Below, in pieces: positions 19,288-26,113 of a DNA stretch of 33,674 nucleotides. Source of the stretch: Clostridia bacterium (GTDB lineage Bacteria > Bacillota > Clostridia > Oscillospirales > UBA644); contig JAGAOB010000099.1 of assembly GCA_017623895.1 (NCBI GenBank), positions 1-33,674 of the forward strand. Direction: 5' to 3'. The first letter of the stretch is position 1. Every line of letters begins with the position of its first letter. A program made the position numbers and the translations under genes. Under the pieces are notes generated by a model that did no database searches, was not told where the DNA came from, and worked only from the letters and a program-made list of their open reading frames with translations.

Positions 19288-19330
19288 CTGTCAGAGCAAG
19301 CGCTTATCGTCCTGAAGGACGTGCCTGTAT
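19225..19330 (+). repeat. Tandem repeat of the argD 3' end (63-bp period)
   Basis: CTGCTGGAGCAGGCC..CGTCCTGAAGGACG from 19225 in argD recurs from 19288, right after the stop, as CTGTCAGAGCAAGCG..CGTCCTGAAGGACG. By hand alignment 29 of the first 40 positions match without gaps, including an identical 14-base palindrome. The period is 63 bp, again a multiple of three. The copy fills the gap before argF. Confidence 0.8.
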
Positions 19331-19351
19331 CCGATGTGAATGGAGAATATT

Positions 19352-20335
19352 ATGAATTTGAAAGGCAGAGATTTTCTCAAGCTTCTTGATTTTACTCCCG
19401 AAGAAATCGGGCATCTGATCCACCGCGCCGCAGAATTGAAGGCGCAAAAAAAAGCGGGGGTTTCCCACGAGATACACAAGGGAAAAAACGTTGCGCTGAT
19501 TTTTGAAAAAACCTCTACCCGCACCCGTTGTGCCTTTGAGGTCGCCGCACGGGACCTTGGTATGGGTGTAACCTATTTGGATCCATCCGGATCCCAGATC
19601 GGGAAAAAAGAATCGATCGCAGACACCGCTCGGGTGTTGGGGAGAATGTACGACGGCATCGAATATCGGGGATTTGGGCAGACCATCGTCGAAGAATTGG
19701 CGAAATACGCTCCCGTGCCCGTGTGGAACGGATTGACCGACGAATTTCATCCCACCCAGATCTTGGCGGATTTCCTGACCATCCGAGAGCACCTCGGAAA
19801 GCTTCGGGGAATCAATTTCGTCTATATGGGAGACGCGCGGTTCAATATGGGCAATTCTCTGATGGTTGGGTGCGCCAAAATGGGCTTAAATTTTACCGCC
19901 TGCGCTCCCAAGGAGTATTTTCCCGATCAAAATTTGATTGATATCTGCAACAAAATCGCCGCCGAAACAGGTGCTACGCTCCGCTTTGAAACCGATCCCG
20001 TGAAAGCCACCAAGAACGCTGACGTGATCTACACCGACGTGTGGGTTTCTATGGGCGAGCCCGTCGCGGTATGGGAGCAACGAATCCGCGACCTGGGCCC
20101 CTATCAGGTAAACAAGGCCCTGATGGACAATGCAGGCCCCCAATGTCGCTTTATGCACTGCCTGCCCGCCTACCACGACTTAAACACCGCCGTGGGAAAG
20201 GAAATGGGAGAAAAATTCGGCCGAACCGCGATGGAAGTCACCGACGAGGTCTTCGAGTCGGCACAATCCATCGTCTTCGATGAAGCCGAAAACAGAATGC
20301 ATACCATCAAAGCCGTTATGGCTGAGACATTGTAA
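19352..20335 (+). CDS. argF: Ornithine carbamoyltransferase
   Basis: 327 residues. It joins carbamoyl phosphate and ornithine to give citrulline. The carbamoyl-phosphate loop STRTR is at 55-59, HPTQ at 133-136, and the ornithine-binding HCLPAYHD near residue 270. ATG 19352 is preferred over ATG 19340 because GGAG (19342-19345) is six bases upstream and the protein then starts [14 protein letters not shown] like its family. Last gene of the operon; argG and argH are not in the window. Confidence 0.94.
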   Translation: MNLKGRDFLKLLDFTPEEIGHLIHRAAELKAQKKAGVSHEIHKGKNVALIFEKTSTRTRCAFEVAARDLGMGVTYLDPSGSQIGKKESIADTARVLGRMYDGIEYRGFGQTIVEELAKYAPVPVWNGLTDEFHPTQILADFLTIREHLGKLRGINFVYMGDARFNMGNSLMVGCAKMGLNFTACAPKEYFPDQNLIDICNKIAAETGATLRFETDPVKATKNADVIYTDVWVSMGEPVAVWEQRIRDLGPYQVNKALMDNAGPQCRFMHCLPAYHDLNTAVGKEMGEKFGRTAMEVTDEVFESAQSIVFDEAENRMHTIKAVMAETL

Positions 20336-20340
20336 GGGGA

Positions 20341-20391
20341 AAGGTGTGCTTTCCTTTTTCTTCTGAAAAAAGAAAGCACCAAAGAAAAAGC
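20341..20391. repeat. REP-like palindromic element, copy 1
   Basis: A long imperfect hairpin GGTGTGCTTTC..TTTTTC-TTCT-GAAAAAAG..AAAGCACC (20343-20380) followed by AAAGAAAAAG. Its reverse complement (CTTTTTCTTTGGTGCTTTC...) matches copy 2 at 21943-21995 along the whole length. It sits right after argF and may help end its transcript. Confidence 0.75.
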
Positions 20392-20443
20392 CGAAGCCGA
20401 CGCATTTTATGCGCTGGGAAAGATAAGTATTAAGATGCAAAAC

Positions 20444-20485
20444 AGGGTGTCGGTCTTCACGGAACCGACACCCTCAATATTTTTA
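20444..20485. terminator. Terminator between argF and the XRE gene
   Basis: An 11-bp stem AGGGTGTCGGT / ACCGACACCCT (20444-20454, 20464-20474) with a 9-base loop, then CAATATTTTTATTT on +. The minus side reads GTTTT, so it can serve both convergent units. Confidence 0.82.
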
Positions 20486-20761
20486 TTTGTCTTTCATGCA
20501 GGATATGATTTCCCTGACGGCAGCGACTTGCCGCTCGGTCAGACCTTCTACGCTGACGGTGGCGGTTTTTTCGATGCCCAAAAGGTAGTCTGAAGATACG
20601 TCAAACACTCCTGCTAAGGCGGCCACATATTGGGTAGAGGGGACGGTAATTCCCATTTCCCATGCGTTGACCCCCGACCGGGTTACGCCTAATTTCCGAG
20701 CAAGGTCAGCCTGCGTCATCCCTTGCGCCTCTCGCAATAATTTTACTTTATCGGCAATCAT
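20483..20761 (-). CDS. XRE-family helix-turn-helix repressor
   Basis: 92 residues. An HTH_3 (Cro/C1-type) domain covers about residues 5-62: LREAQGMTQADLARKLGVTRSGVNAWEMG, then YVAALAGVFDVSSDYLLG. A short C-terminal tail lacks any protease or ligand domain. ATG 20761 is preceded by AAAGGAGC. The gene is divergent from an AT-rich accessory stretch, and a perfect palindrome in the gap overlaps its own -35 box, the layout of an autoregulated repressor. Its GC content resembles the core genome more than the island beside it. Confidence 0.88.
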   Translation of the reverse strand: MIADKVKLLREAQGMTQADLARKLGVTRSGVNAWEMGITVPSTQYVAALAGVFDVSSDYLLGIEKTATVSVEGLTERQVAAVREIISCMKDK

Positions 20762-20785
20762 GATCCTTGCTCCTTTCTGTTTCCT

Positions 20786-20828
20786 ATTATATCATACCAA
20801 TATAATTTTGATAATTCATTATCAAAAT
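20786..20828 (-). promoter_or_regulatory. XRE gene promoter and 24-bp operator palindrome
   Basis: ATTTTGATAAT-TC-ATTATCAAAAT (20805-20828) is a perfect inverted repeat with 11-bp arms. On the minus strand a TTATCA -35 inside it lies 17 bp from TATAAT (20791-20786), so a bound repressor would block its own transcription. The palindrome ends 11 bp before the -35 of the divergent promoter at 20840. Confidence 0.75.
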
Positions 20829-20839
20829 GATATTTTTGC

Positions 20840-20868
20840 TTGACAAACAAAAAAATTTGTGCTATAAT
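20840..20868 (+). promoter_or_regulatory. Sigma-A promoter into the AT-rich island
   Basis: TTGACA (20840-20845), a 17-bp spacer and TATAAT (20863-20868), a perfect consensus. It reads toward the small ORF at 20899 and the lipoprotein, and is probably controlled by the adjacent palindrome. Confidence 0.88.
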
Positions 20869-20898
20869 AAAGAAAAAATGATATTGGAGACGAAATTT

Positions 20899-20964
20899 AT
20901 GAACAGAAGAGTAATAATTATATGGGAACCCTCAAAGTTAAAATTGGAAGCTATGTTAGAATAG
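20899..20964 (+). CDS. Possible 21-residue leader peptide
   Basis: ATG 20899 follows TTGGAGACGAAATTT (GGAG about 10 bases upstream) and gives MNRRVIIIWEPSKLKLEAMLE, then TAG. It is the first reading frame after the promoter at 20840. I do not recognise it. It could be a leader peptide, the start of a decayed gene, or chance; the following 60 bases are AT-rich with no clear structure. Confidence 0.3.
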   Translation: MNRRVIIIWEPSKLKLEAMLE

Positions 20965-21027
20965 CTTTTTTATATTATCATAGATTTGCAAAAAAATTTA
21001 AAATTACTGTTAGAGAGGAAATAGGAT

Positions 21028-21885
21028 ATGAAAAAGAGATTCTTTTTTATTGTATTGTCTATTGTGATGATTGTAACATTAACCGCGTGTCAAAACAAAA
21101 ATGAAAGTGGTGGAGGTCTATTTAATAAAGCATTAAAAGCAAGTGATTTGTCTATAGAGGACTTTTAATGGTAAACAATTTCCAGCAAATATAAAGGTTA
21201 TGACTGCTATGTTTTTTATATGACAAATAATTCTAAATACGATATAATTGCTGTTGAATTTAGTTATAAGGTAAAAGATGAAGTAAGTGAAAATGAATTA
21301 GGTGTTTATGATGATTTTATGAATGAACATGAGGGGTATATAGAAGAAGATGACACTCCAAAAGGCGTAACCTTAAGAGGTAGTCGTAATATGTTGGTAT
21401 CAAAGGGCGAAACATTAACAGATTTAAGATTCACTGTTGGTTATGAAGATTTATGTTGGTACGATTATCCAACTGATGAACAATTTGAATTAATGGAACC
21501 AGAAGAATTAGAAATTGGTGTAGTGGGAGAAGATAATAAGTTATATATAGCTTATTATGATTTTGAATCTGAAAAATGGAAATTAGATACAGAAACTCTT
21601 GATGTTGATATTTGGTCAAAAAGTGAAATTGCAAAAAGAATAGAGAAACCAGTAGGAAAACATCATGTGATAACAGATGATGAAGAAGATTGCTTTGAGA
21701 TTCAATGTTATGGTGTAACAAAAGAGGATTACAACGCATATACTAAAAGAATGGAAGAATTAGGTTTTGTAGATGATGATCCATCTTCTACATATTATAC
21801 TGCAACAAGTGATGATGGATATGAACTTGATCTTTGGTATACTGAAGATGAATATAGATTAAAGATAAGAATTGAAAAGGAATGA
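21028..21885 (+). pseudogene. Lipoprotein gene broken by two compensating homopolymer indels
   Basis: ATG 21028 starts a lipoprotein signal peptide (KKRFFFIVLSIVMIVTL, lipobox LTAC, Cys21). The frame stops at TAA 21166 and again at 21172, then resumes in the same frame through TISSKYKGYDCYVFYMTNNS to 21885. The text GACTTTTAATGGTAAACAATT becomes one open frame (DFNGKTISSKYKGYDCY) if T4 is T3 and A3 is A4, so one insertion and one deletion six codons apart explain both stops. The restored protein has about 285 residues: a lipoprotein with an acidic, Asp/Glu/Tyr-rich body. No named domain is recognised. Base composition is much more AT-rich than all flanking genes, which suggests transfer. Either a recent pseudogene or a sequencing error; the 3' part alone could start at ATG 21220 but has no signal peptide or good ribosome site. 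Confidence 0.75.
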
Positions 21886-21919
21886 AAAATTAATCATTCA
21901 TACAAGTTTGATAAAAACT

Positions 21920-21945
21920 TCCGGCGGAGTATTCCGCCGGATTTT
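21920..21945 (+). terminator. Terminator after the lipoprotein gene
   Basis: A 9-bp stem TCCGGCGGA / TCCGCCGGA (21920-21928, 21933-21941) with loop GTAT, then TTTTGCTTTT. The GC-rich stem contrasts with the AT-rich gene before it. Confidence 0.85.
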
Positions 21946-21995
21946 GCTTTTCTTTTTGGTACTTTTTCTTTTCACGTGAAAAGAAAAGGTACACC
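21943..21995. repeat. REP-like palindromic element, copy 2 (inverted)
   Basis: CTTTTCTTTTTGGTAC leads into a 34-bp palindrome centred on CACGTG (21959-21992) with only one non-Watson-Crick pair. It is a homologue of copy 1 at 20341 in opposite orientation, so the two bracket the XRE/lipoprotein island. Confidence 0.78.
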
Positions 21996-22006
21996 GTCTC
22001 CCGTCC

Positions 22007-23698
22007 CTATGCCACCTTGTTAATCTGCACTGCCAGCACCGTCACGTCGTCGATGCGGTTGCGTCCCGATTTTTTGGCTTCCTTTAAGATGCCGTCGGCG
22101 AGGGTGACGCAGTCCCGCGGGGCGGGGGCTCGGTTCAGGTATTCGGAGAGCCATTTTTTGTCTTTTCCCAAAACGCCGTCGGAGATCAGGACCAGATAAT
22201 CCTTGTCTGCCAAGGTACAGCGCTCGTGCTTGATGTCCGCCTCGTCCAGCATCCCGATGGGCAAGGTCTCGCTTCCGATCTCGTAAACGATGCCGTTTCG
22301 CAGAATGTAGGTGGGGGCGGCGCCTGCCTTGAACAAATCGCAAACGCCGCTTTTCAGATCCACCGTTGCCACGTCCACGCCCAGTACCGATTCTTCGGCG
22401 GAATCCAGCAGGCTTCGGTTCAGCACCTTCAAAATGTCTGCCTGCTCCAGACCGTTTTTGGAGAGGTTTTCCATTACTCGCACCGCCTTTACACTTTGCC
22501 GCGCCGCCTTCGTTCCGCTTCCCATTCCGTCGGTAATGGTGAACACGAAGCGGTCGTCTGCGGTACGGAATCCCCCCGCCGTATCTCCGCAGAACAGTTC
22601 CCCCTCTTTTTGGGCAAACGCCTTGGCGTAGTGCAGTCCGAACGCCGTCTCCTCGTCGGAGCGCAGGGCGGCAATCACCTCGGGGAACCGCACGCAGCGA
22701 TCCAAAAATTCCCGAGGCGGCCGCAGATCGTGGTTTCGTACCCCCGTACGAATCTCGTCAAAGGCTTGTGCCGTTTCCGTTCGGAATTTGGTCAGGCACA
22801 AGATTCGCTTGGGACACGTACGGCAGACCGATTCTTCCCCCCGCAACCGTTGGGTATTTCCCTGCTTGGTTAAACGAAACCGCGCTTTTTTCCATTTCCC
22901 GTACCCTCCCCCCACGGGCACGGTGGCTTTGGTCAACAGAGACATCAGCCGCACGGGAACCATCAAAAAAAGCAGTCCTGCCAAGGCGATGGAGATCAGA
23001 GACGAAAATAGCCCGAAGGATCGCTCGGTGCAGAGCCACAGGACCAACGAAGAAAGAAGGTAAGAAAAAATCTGTCCGTATTTCCCAAAGGATTTCAGGG
23101 CCGCGGACAAAAGGGTTCCTACCACGATCATCAAAAAAAAGTAGATCCGAGACGGAGAAAACAGGCATAAGACCAATCCCGTCACCGCCGCTGTGGACAG
23201 CGTATAGAAAAAGCTGCACTTGAATCCTACGCACAGTATCAGAAAGATCAGCGCCGTCCGTCCCGCCGTTTCCCAAAGGCCCCCATAGCTCATCAATCCC
23301 AGCAGCACTGCCGACAAGGAGAGTAAGCAGCAGACGTATCGCAACGCCGTATTTCCCAGCGGTCGGGGAGAAAAAGCGGACGCTGCCATAGAAAAAAGCC
23401 ACGCCAAGCCGCCGCTTAGCAGTCCGTTGAGCATAAACGCCATATTTTCTTTGGGGGTGTATTCCGAAAAAAAGAAGCCTGCAAGTCCGCCCAGCATCGT
23501 TCCCCAAAGGGTGAACAGGAAATAGGACAACGGACGGTTTTCCTCGATAAAGGAGGGAAGGGTCATACGAAAGATCCGAGCCATAAAGCAGGAGGTTAAA
23601 ATGCGCAACGTGTCCCGTCCCGAGACAAGATGCCCTGCGAAAACGCCTAAAAAACCGAAGAGAGAGCCCGCGGTGGCGTAGGCGACTCCGAAGGGCAT
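22007..23698 (-). CDS. spoIIE: Stage II sporulation protein E (membrane PP2C phosphatase)
   Basis: SpoIIE dephosphorylates SpoIIAA to release sigma-F in the forespore and binds FtsZ at the polar septum. Here an N-terminal block of about ten membrane helices (to about residue 265) is followed by a Cys motif CRTCPKRILC and then directly by the PP2C-type phosphatase domain. That domain has TITDGMGSG with the metal-binding Asp, GVDVATVDLKSG, AGAAPTYILRNG, LPIGML, LISDGVLG and DDVTVLAVQI. At 563 residues from ATG 23698 (602 if the start is 23815) it is far shorter than the roughly 800 usual, mainly because the central region is reduced. Coordinates use the first canonical ATG, but the family's first helix (AFLGCLFSNIILARGIMPFG) is encoded upstream in the same frame and a strong ribosome site favours ATT 23815. 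A Spo0A-type promoter lies upstream. Confidence 0.9.
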   Translation of the reverse strand: MPFGVAYATAGSLFGFLGVFAGHLVSGRDTLRILTSCFMARIFRMTLPSFIEENRPLSYFLFTLWGTMLGGLAGFFFSEYTPKENMAFMLNGLLSGGLAWLFSMAASAFSPRPLGNTALRYVCCLLSLSAVLLGLMSYGGLWETAGRTALIFLILCVGFKCSFFYTLSTAAVTGLVLCLFSPSRIYFFLMIVVGTLLSAALKSFGKYGQIFSYLLSSLVLWLCTERSFGLFSSLISIALAGLLFLMVPVRLMSLLTKATVPVGGGYGKWKKARFRLTKQGNTQRLRGEESVCRTCPKRILCLTKFRTETAQAFDEIRTGVRNHDLRPPREFLDRCVRFPEVIAALRSDEETAFGLHYAKAFAQKEGELFCGDTAGGFRTADDRFVFTITDGMGSGTKAARQSVKAVRVMENLSKNGLEQADILKVLNRSLLDSAEESVLGVDVATVDLKSGVCDLFKAGAAPTYILRNGIVYEIGSETLPIGMLDEADIKHERCTLADKDYLVLISDGVLGKDKKWLSEYLNRAPAPRDCVTLADGILKEAKKSGRNRIDDVTVLAVQINKVA

Positions 23699-23812
23699 AA
23701 TGCCCCGAGCGAGGATGATATTGGAGAAAAGACAGCCTAAAAAGGCTTCGAATAAGCGTAAAACTACCGTTTTCGGCGAAATTTCCGCCGTCAGGCTTCG
23801 GATTCGGTCCTG

Positions 23813-23830
23813 AATGGCACATTCCTCCCC
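23813..23830 (-). promoter_or_regulatory. spoIIE ribosome site pointing to an ATT start
   Basis: On the minus strand GGGGAGGA (23830-23823) is followed 7 bases later by ATT (23815-23813), in frame with spoIIE. From there the protein begins IQDRIRSLTAEISPK and includes the otherwise missing first helix. No ATG, GTG or TTG in frame lies between the upstream stop and ATG 23698. ATG 23698 itself has no ribosome site. Confidence 0.6.
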
Positions 23831-23845
23831 GTGGATGATATGACC

Positions 23846-23910
23846 ATTGTATCACGGATATTCCGAAAAGACCGTCGACTTGTGACACGTCGCCTGAAAA
23901 CCTTTCGACA
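23846..23910 (-). promoter_or_regulatory. Spo0A-type promoter of spoIIE
   Basis: On the minus strand a -10 TACAAT (23851-23846) is preceded by a 21-bp spacer and TCGACG (23878-23873), which overlaps a 0A-like AGTCGAC. A full 0A box TGTCGAA (23910-23904) lies three helical turns upstream. B. subtilis spoIIE and spoIIG have the same unusual 21-22 bp spacing and 0A boxes at the -35. Confidence 0.65.
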
Positions 23911-23925
23911 AAGTCCGTAAAGAAC

Positions 23926-23954
23926 TTGACAAACCCTTGGTTTTATGGTATGAT
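23926..23954 (+). promoter_or_regulatory. Sigma-A promoter of the gene at 23999
   Basis: TTGACA (23926-23931), a 17-bp spacer and TATGAT (23949-23954). It is divergent from the spoIIE promoter. Confidence 0.82.
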
Positions 23955-23998
23955 AAAGGCATAATTTTGAGGATTGTCCCGAAAGGAGGGGAACGGTT

Positions 23999-24688
23999 TT
24001 GGGACGGCGTGGACGCCGAAAGGCTACCTTTTTGAGAAAAAACCGTATTGCCCTGATTGGGGGCGGGATCTTGACCGTGTTGGTTCTTGCCTTGCTTTGT
24101 ACGGTGCTTTCCTTCTCCAATCCCTATCGGGGGATCTTACGGGCCGCAGGTGTCTCGGTCAAGAAATGCAGTTTAAAAAATGACGTTTTGACCCTGACCT
24201 TTGAGGGCGACGCCTTGGGAATCCTCTCCTGTCGGGATGCGTTAAACGCCTTGCGGGCGAAAAAAGCCCCCCAAACGGTTGAGTGGATCTTGGTCAAAAA
24301 CGGAGAAACGCTCCTGACGGGTACGGTGAATCAGGTCGATACGAGGTCGGGCGCCACCACCTCCCGCGTAGAAACACTGAACGAGGATTTAACCCTGCTG
24401 AAGCTGAAGTACGAATTAGCTAAGAACGGATGCTCTGCAGATCTTCGCGCACAGCCCACGGTGGGGCTGACGGGGAAAACGGTCAACGTTACGGTGAACG
24501 TTCCGCGGGAGGATCTGGCGTCGGTACGGATGCTGATCCCCGCCGTGGTGGAAGAGGTCAACGCCCAGGGCGGCGGCATCGTGCGATGCGACGTTCTGTT
24601 CTCCGAGCCTGCGGGCATATTCGCCGCCGCATCCTATGACTTCGTCTACGGAGACACCCTGCTCTCCTCGGCACTTCAAGAAGAATAA
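23999..24688 (+). CDS. Unknown single-pass membrane protein
   Basis: 229 residues from a TTG start with GGAGGG 8 bases upstream. A very basic N-terminus (GRRGRRKATFLRKNR) is followed by one membrane helix (about 17-39) and an exported domain of about 190 residues with no motif I recognise. The middle holds repeated Thr/Leu/Val beta-strand patterns (LTGKTVNVTVNVPRED) and four cysteines (two in the first half, two later). A GerM-like or similar spore-envelope role is possible by context beside spoIIE, but that is only a guess. It has its own promoter and terminator, so it is monocistronic. Confidence 0.75.
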   Translation: MGRRGRRKATFLRKNRIALIGGGILTVLVLALLCTVLSFSNPYRGILRAAGVSVKKCSLKNDVLTLTFEGDALGILSCRDALNALRAKKAPQTVEWILVKNGETLLTGTVNQVDTRSGATTSRVETLNEDLTLLKLKYELAKNGCSADLRAQPTVGLTGKTVNVTVNVPREDLASVRMLIPAVVEEVNAQGGGIVRCDVLFSEPAGIFAAASYDFVYGDTLLSSALQEE

Positions 24689-24696
24689 GAAACACC

Positions 24697-24727
24697 CCCG
24701 CCCGATGCTCGGGCGGGTCATTTTTTT
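24697..24727 (+). terminator. Rho-independent terminator
   Basis: A 9-bp stem CCCGCCCGA / TCGGGCGGG (24697-24705, 24709-24717), loop TGC, then CATTTTTTT. The following 24728-24940 holds no gene I can support. Confidence 0.9.
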
Positions 24728-24940
24728 GTTCGATTAGCCGCAACAGGTCCTTTTTTGTGGGAACTTCCTTTTCCACAGTTCGGAATCCGGACAAAGACGG
24801 GGATGTCGTTTGTGGTTGTGTCGGAGGATGAGGAAGTGTTGCGGTCGGAAGCATCCGAGGTCGTTTCCGAATTGGACGACGGATTGGAATGGGTCAAGGG
24901 CGAAGAATTTGTCTTTTTTGAAAAAAATAGCGCAGTCCTC

Positions 24941-24972
24941 TTGACAAAGAATACTATGTGTGATATAGTATT
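24941..24972 (+). promoter_or_regulatory. padR promoter with overlapping palindrome
   Basis: TTGACA (24941-24946), a 17-bp spacer and TATAGT (24964-24969). AATACTAT-N7-ATAGTATT (24950-24972) is a perfect 8-bp inverted repeat covering the spacer and -10, a fit place for PadR autorepression. Confidence 0.8.
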
Positions 24973-24992
24973 GATTGAAGGGGGGGTATTTT

Positions 24993-25307
24993 GTGGATAT
25001 CCAATTAAAGCGGGGACTGCTGGAGCTGTGCGTCCTTGCCGCCATAAAAGACAAGGATTCCTACGGATATCAGATGATTAAGGATATGAAGCCTTACGTG
25101 ATGATGTCTGAATCTACCCTATATCCCATCCTTCGTCGGTTGGAGGAGGCGGATCTTCTCACCGTGCGTGCGGAAGCTCACAACGGGCGTCTGCGGAAGT
25201 ATTATCGCATTACTCCCTCGGGACGGGCGAAGCTGGCCGCATTTTCCGAGGAATGGAAAGAATTGGAAGCAATTCATCAGTTTATTATAAAGGAGGATGC
25301 CACGTGA
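24993..25307 (+). CDS. PadR family transcriptional regulator
   Basis: 104 residues, a PadR winged helix with a short C-terminal dimer helix (subfamily 2 size): LKRGLLELCVLAAIKDKDSYGYQMIKDM, then SESTLYPILRRLEEADLLTV and RKYYRITPSGRAKL. The GTG start at 24993 is chosen because AAGGGGGG lies just upstream; an in-frame TTG at 24975 overlaps the promoter region. The stop overlaps the next start (GTGA). In the well-known PadR-DUF1700-DUF4097 arrangement the regulator controls its own operon, often in response to envelope stress or antimicrobials. Confidence 0.92.
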   Translation: MDIQLKRGLLELCVLAAIKDKDSYGYQMIKDMKPYVMMSESTLYPILRRLEEADLLTVRAEAHNGRLRKYYRITPSGRAKLAAFSEEWKELEAIHQFIIKEDAT

Positions 25308-26113
25308 CGAAGTCAGAATTTTTATCAGCCCTTCGCTCCCGTTTGAGCGCTCTTTCCTCCGACGACCGCGAACGGTCGGTGGATTTTTACAGTGAAATGA
25401 TCGCCGACCGTATGGAAGACGGAATGACCGAGACAGAGGCGGTTGCTAATATGGGGGATCTGTCCCGTATCACCTCCCAGATTCTATCCCAAGGGCTTGG
25501 GAATACGTCCCAGTCCTCTGCAGAAATGGATACTCGACCCTCTTGCGGTGTCGTCGACACGACTTGCACGGCTTCCGTGTCCGTCGCCGACGCGCCTGTT
25601 GCCGACGCACCTGCCGCCTCTTCGTCTGTTGCCGATGTCCCTGCGGCTTCTGCGCCTGCAGGTTCGCCTGCATCTTCTGCGCCTGCAGCTTCTGCGTCCG
25701 CATCGTCTGGGTTTGCGGCTTCTTCGTCTGTCGCCGACGCGTCGACCGGGCCCACGGGATACGCGCTGCGAAATCCTTGGGTGGTTGGCTTTTTATCGCC
25801 GTTTATTTTAGTTTTGTGGGCGGTGGTGTTTGCGTGTTTGACCGCGTTTTGGGCGTTGGTTGTGGCGCTGCACGTGGTTGGGATCGCCACGGGAGCGTCG
25901 GGGATTGCTCTGCACGTGGTGGGAACGGCACTGTTCTTCGTTGATCGCGGAGGCGAGGGGCTTCTTATTTTTGGGGCGGGCGTATTTCTCGTGGGATTCA
26001 CGGTGCTTTTGTCGTTGGGATGTAAGTATGCCACGCTTGGGATGGCGAAAGCGACCAAATGGACGGTATGGGGATTGATCCGTATGATCCTCCGAAAGGA
26101 GCGTGCTGTATGA
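25304..26113 (+). CDS. DUF1700 (HAAS) membrane protein with Ala/Ser/Pro-rich linker
   Basis: 269 residues from a GTG start overlapping the padR stop, with AAGGAGGA upstream. The N-terminal HAAS/DUF1700 helical domain (1-65) has DFYSEMIADRMEDGMTETEAV..MGD. A low-complexity linker (about 85-150) of repeated Ala-Ser-Pro-Val-Asp words follows, then about four membrane helices (150-260) with a basic C-terminus. HAAS domains pair with PadR regulators and often sit next to DUF4097 proteins. The signalling role is inferred from that association. The linker is unusually long and repetitive. It overlaps the next gene by ATGA. Confidence 0.85.
   Translation: MTKSEFLSALRSRLSALSSDDRERSVDFYSEMIADRMEDGMTETEAVANMGDLSRITSQILSQGLGNTSQSSAEMDTRPSCGVVDTTCTASVSVADAPVADAPAASSSVADVPAASAPAGSPASSAPAASASASSGFAASSSVADASTGPTGYALRNPWVVGFLSPFILVLWAVVFACLTAFWALVVALHVVGIATGASGIALHVVGTALFFVDRGGEGLLIFGAGVFLVGFTVLLSLGCKYATLGMAKATKWTVWGLIRMILRKERAV
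25583..25745 (+). repeat. Low-complexity repeat encoding the DUF1700 linker
   Basis: Short words such as GTTGCCGACGC, TCTGCGCCTGCAG and TCTTCGTCTGT recur in the coding sequence, giving ADAPVADAPAASSSVADVPA-type protein repeats. Such a tract could change length by slippage, in frame when the change is a multiple of three. Confidence 0.7.

Noticed and set aside
20922..21104. 60-codon frame upstream of the lipoprotein
   Set aside because: It overlaps the better-supported lipoprotein start in another frame and has low-complexity AT-rich content with no ribosome site.
24755..25081. 108-codon frame between the terminator and padR
   Set aside because: It runs through the padR promoter and into padR in another frame, has no ribosome site and no recognisable domain.
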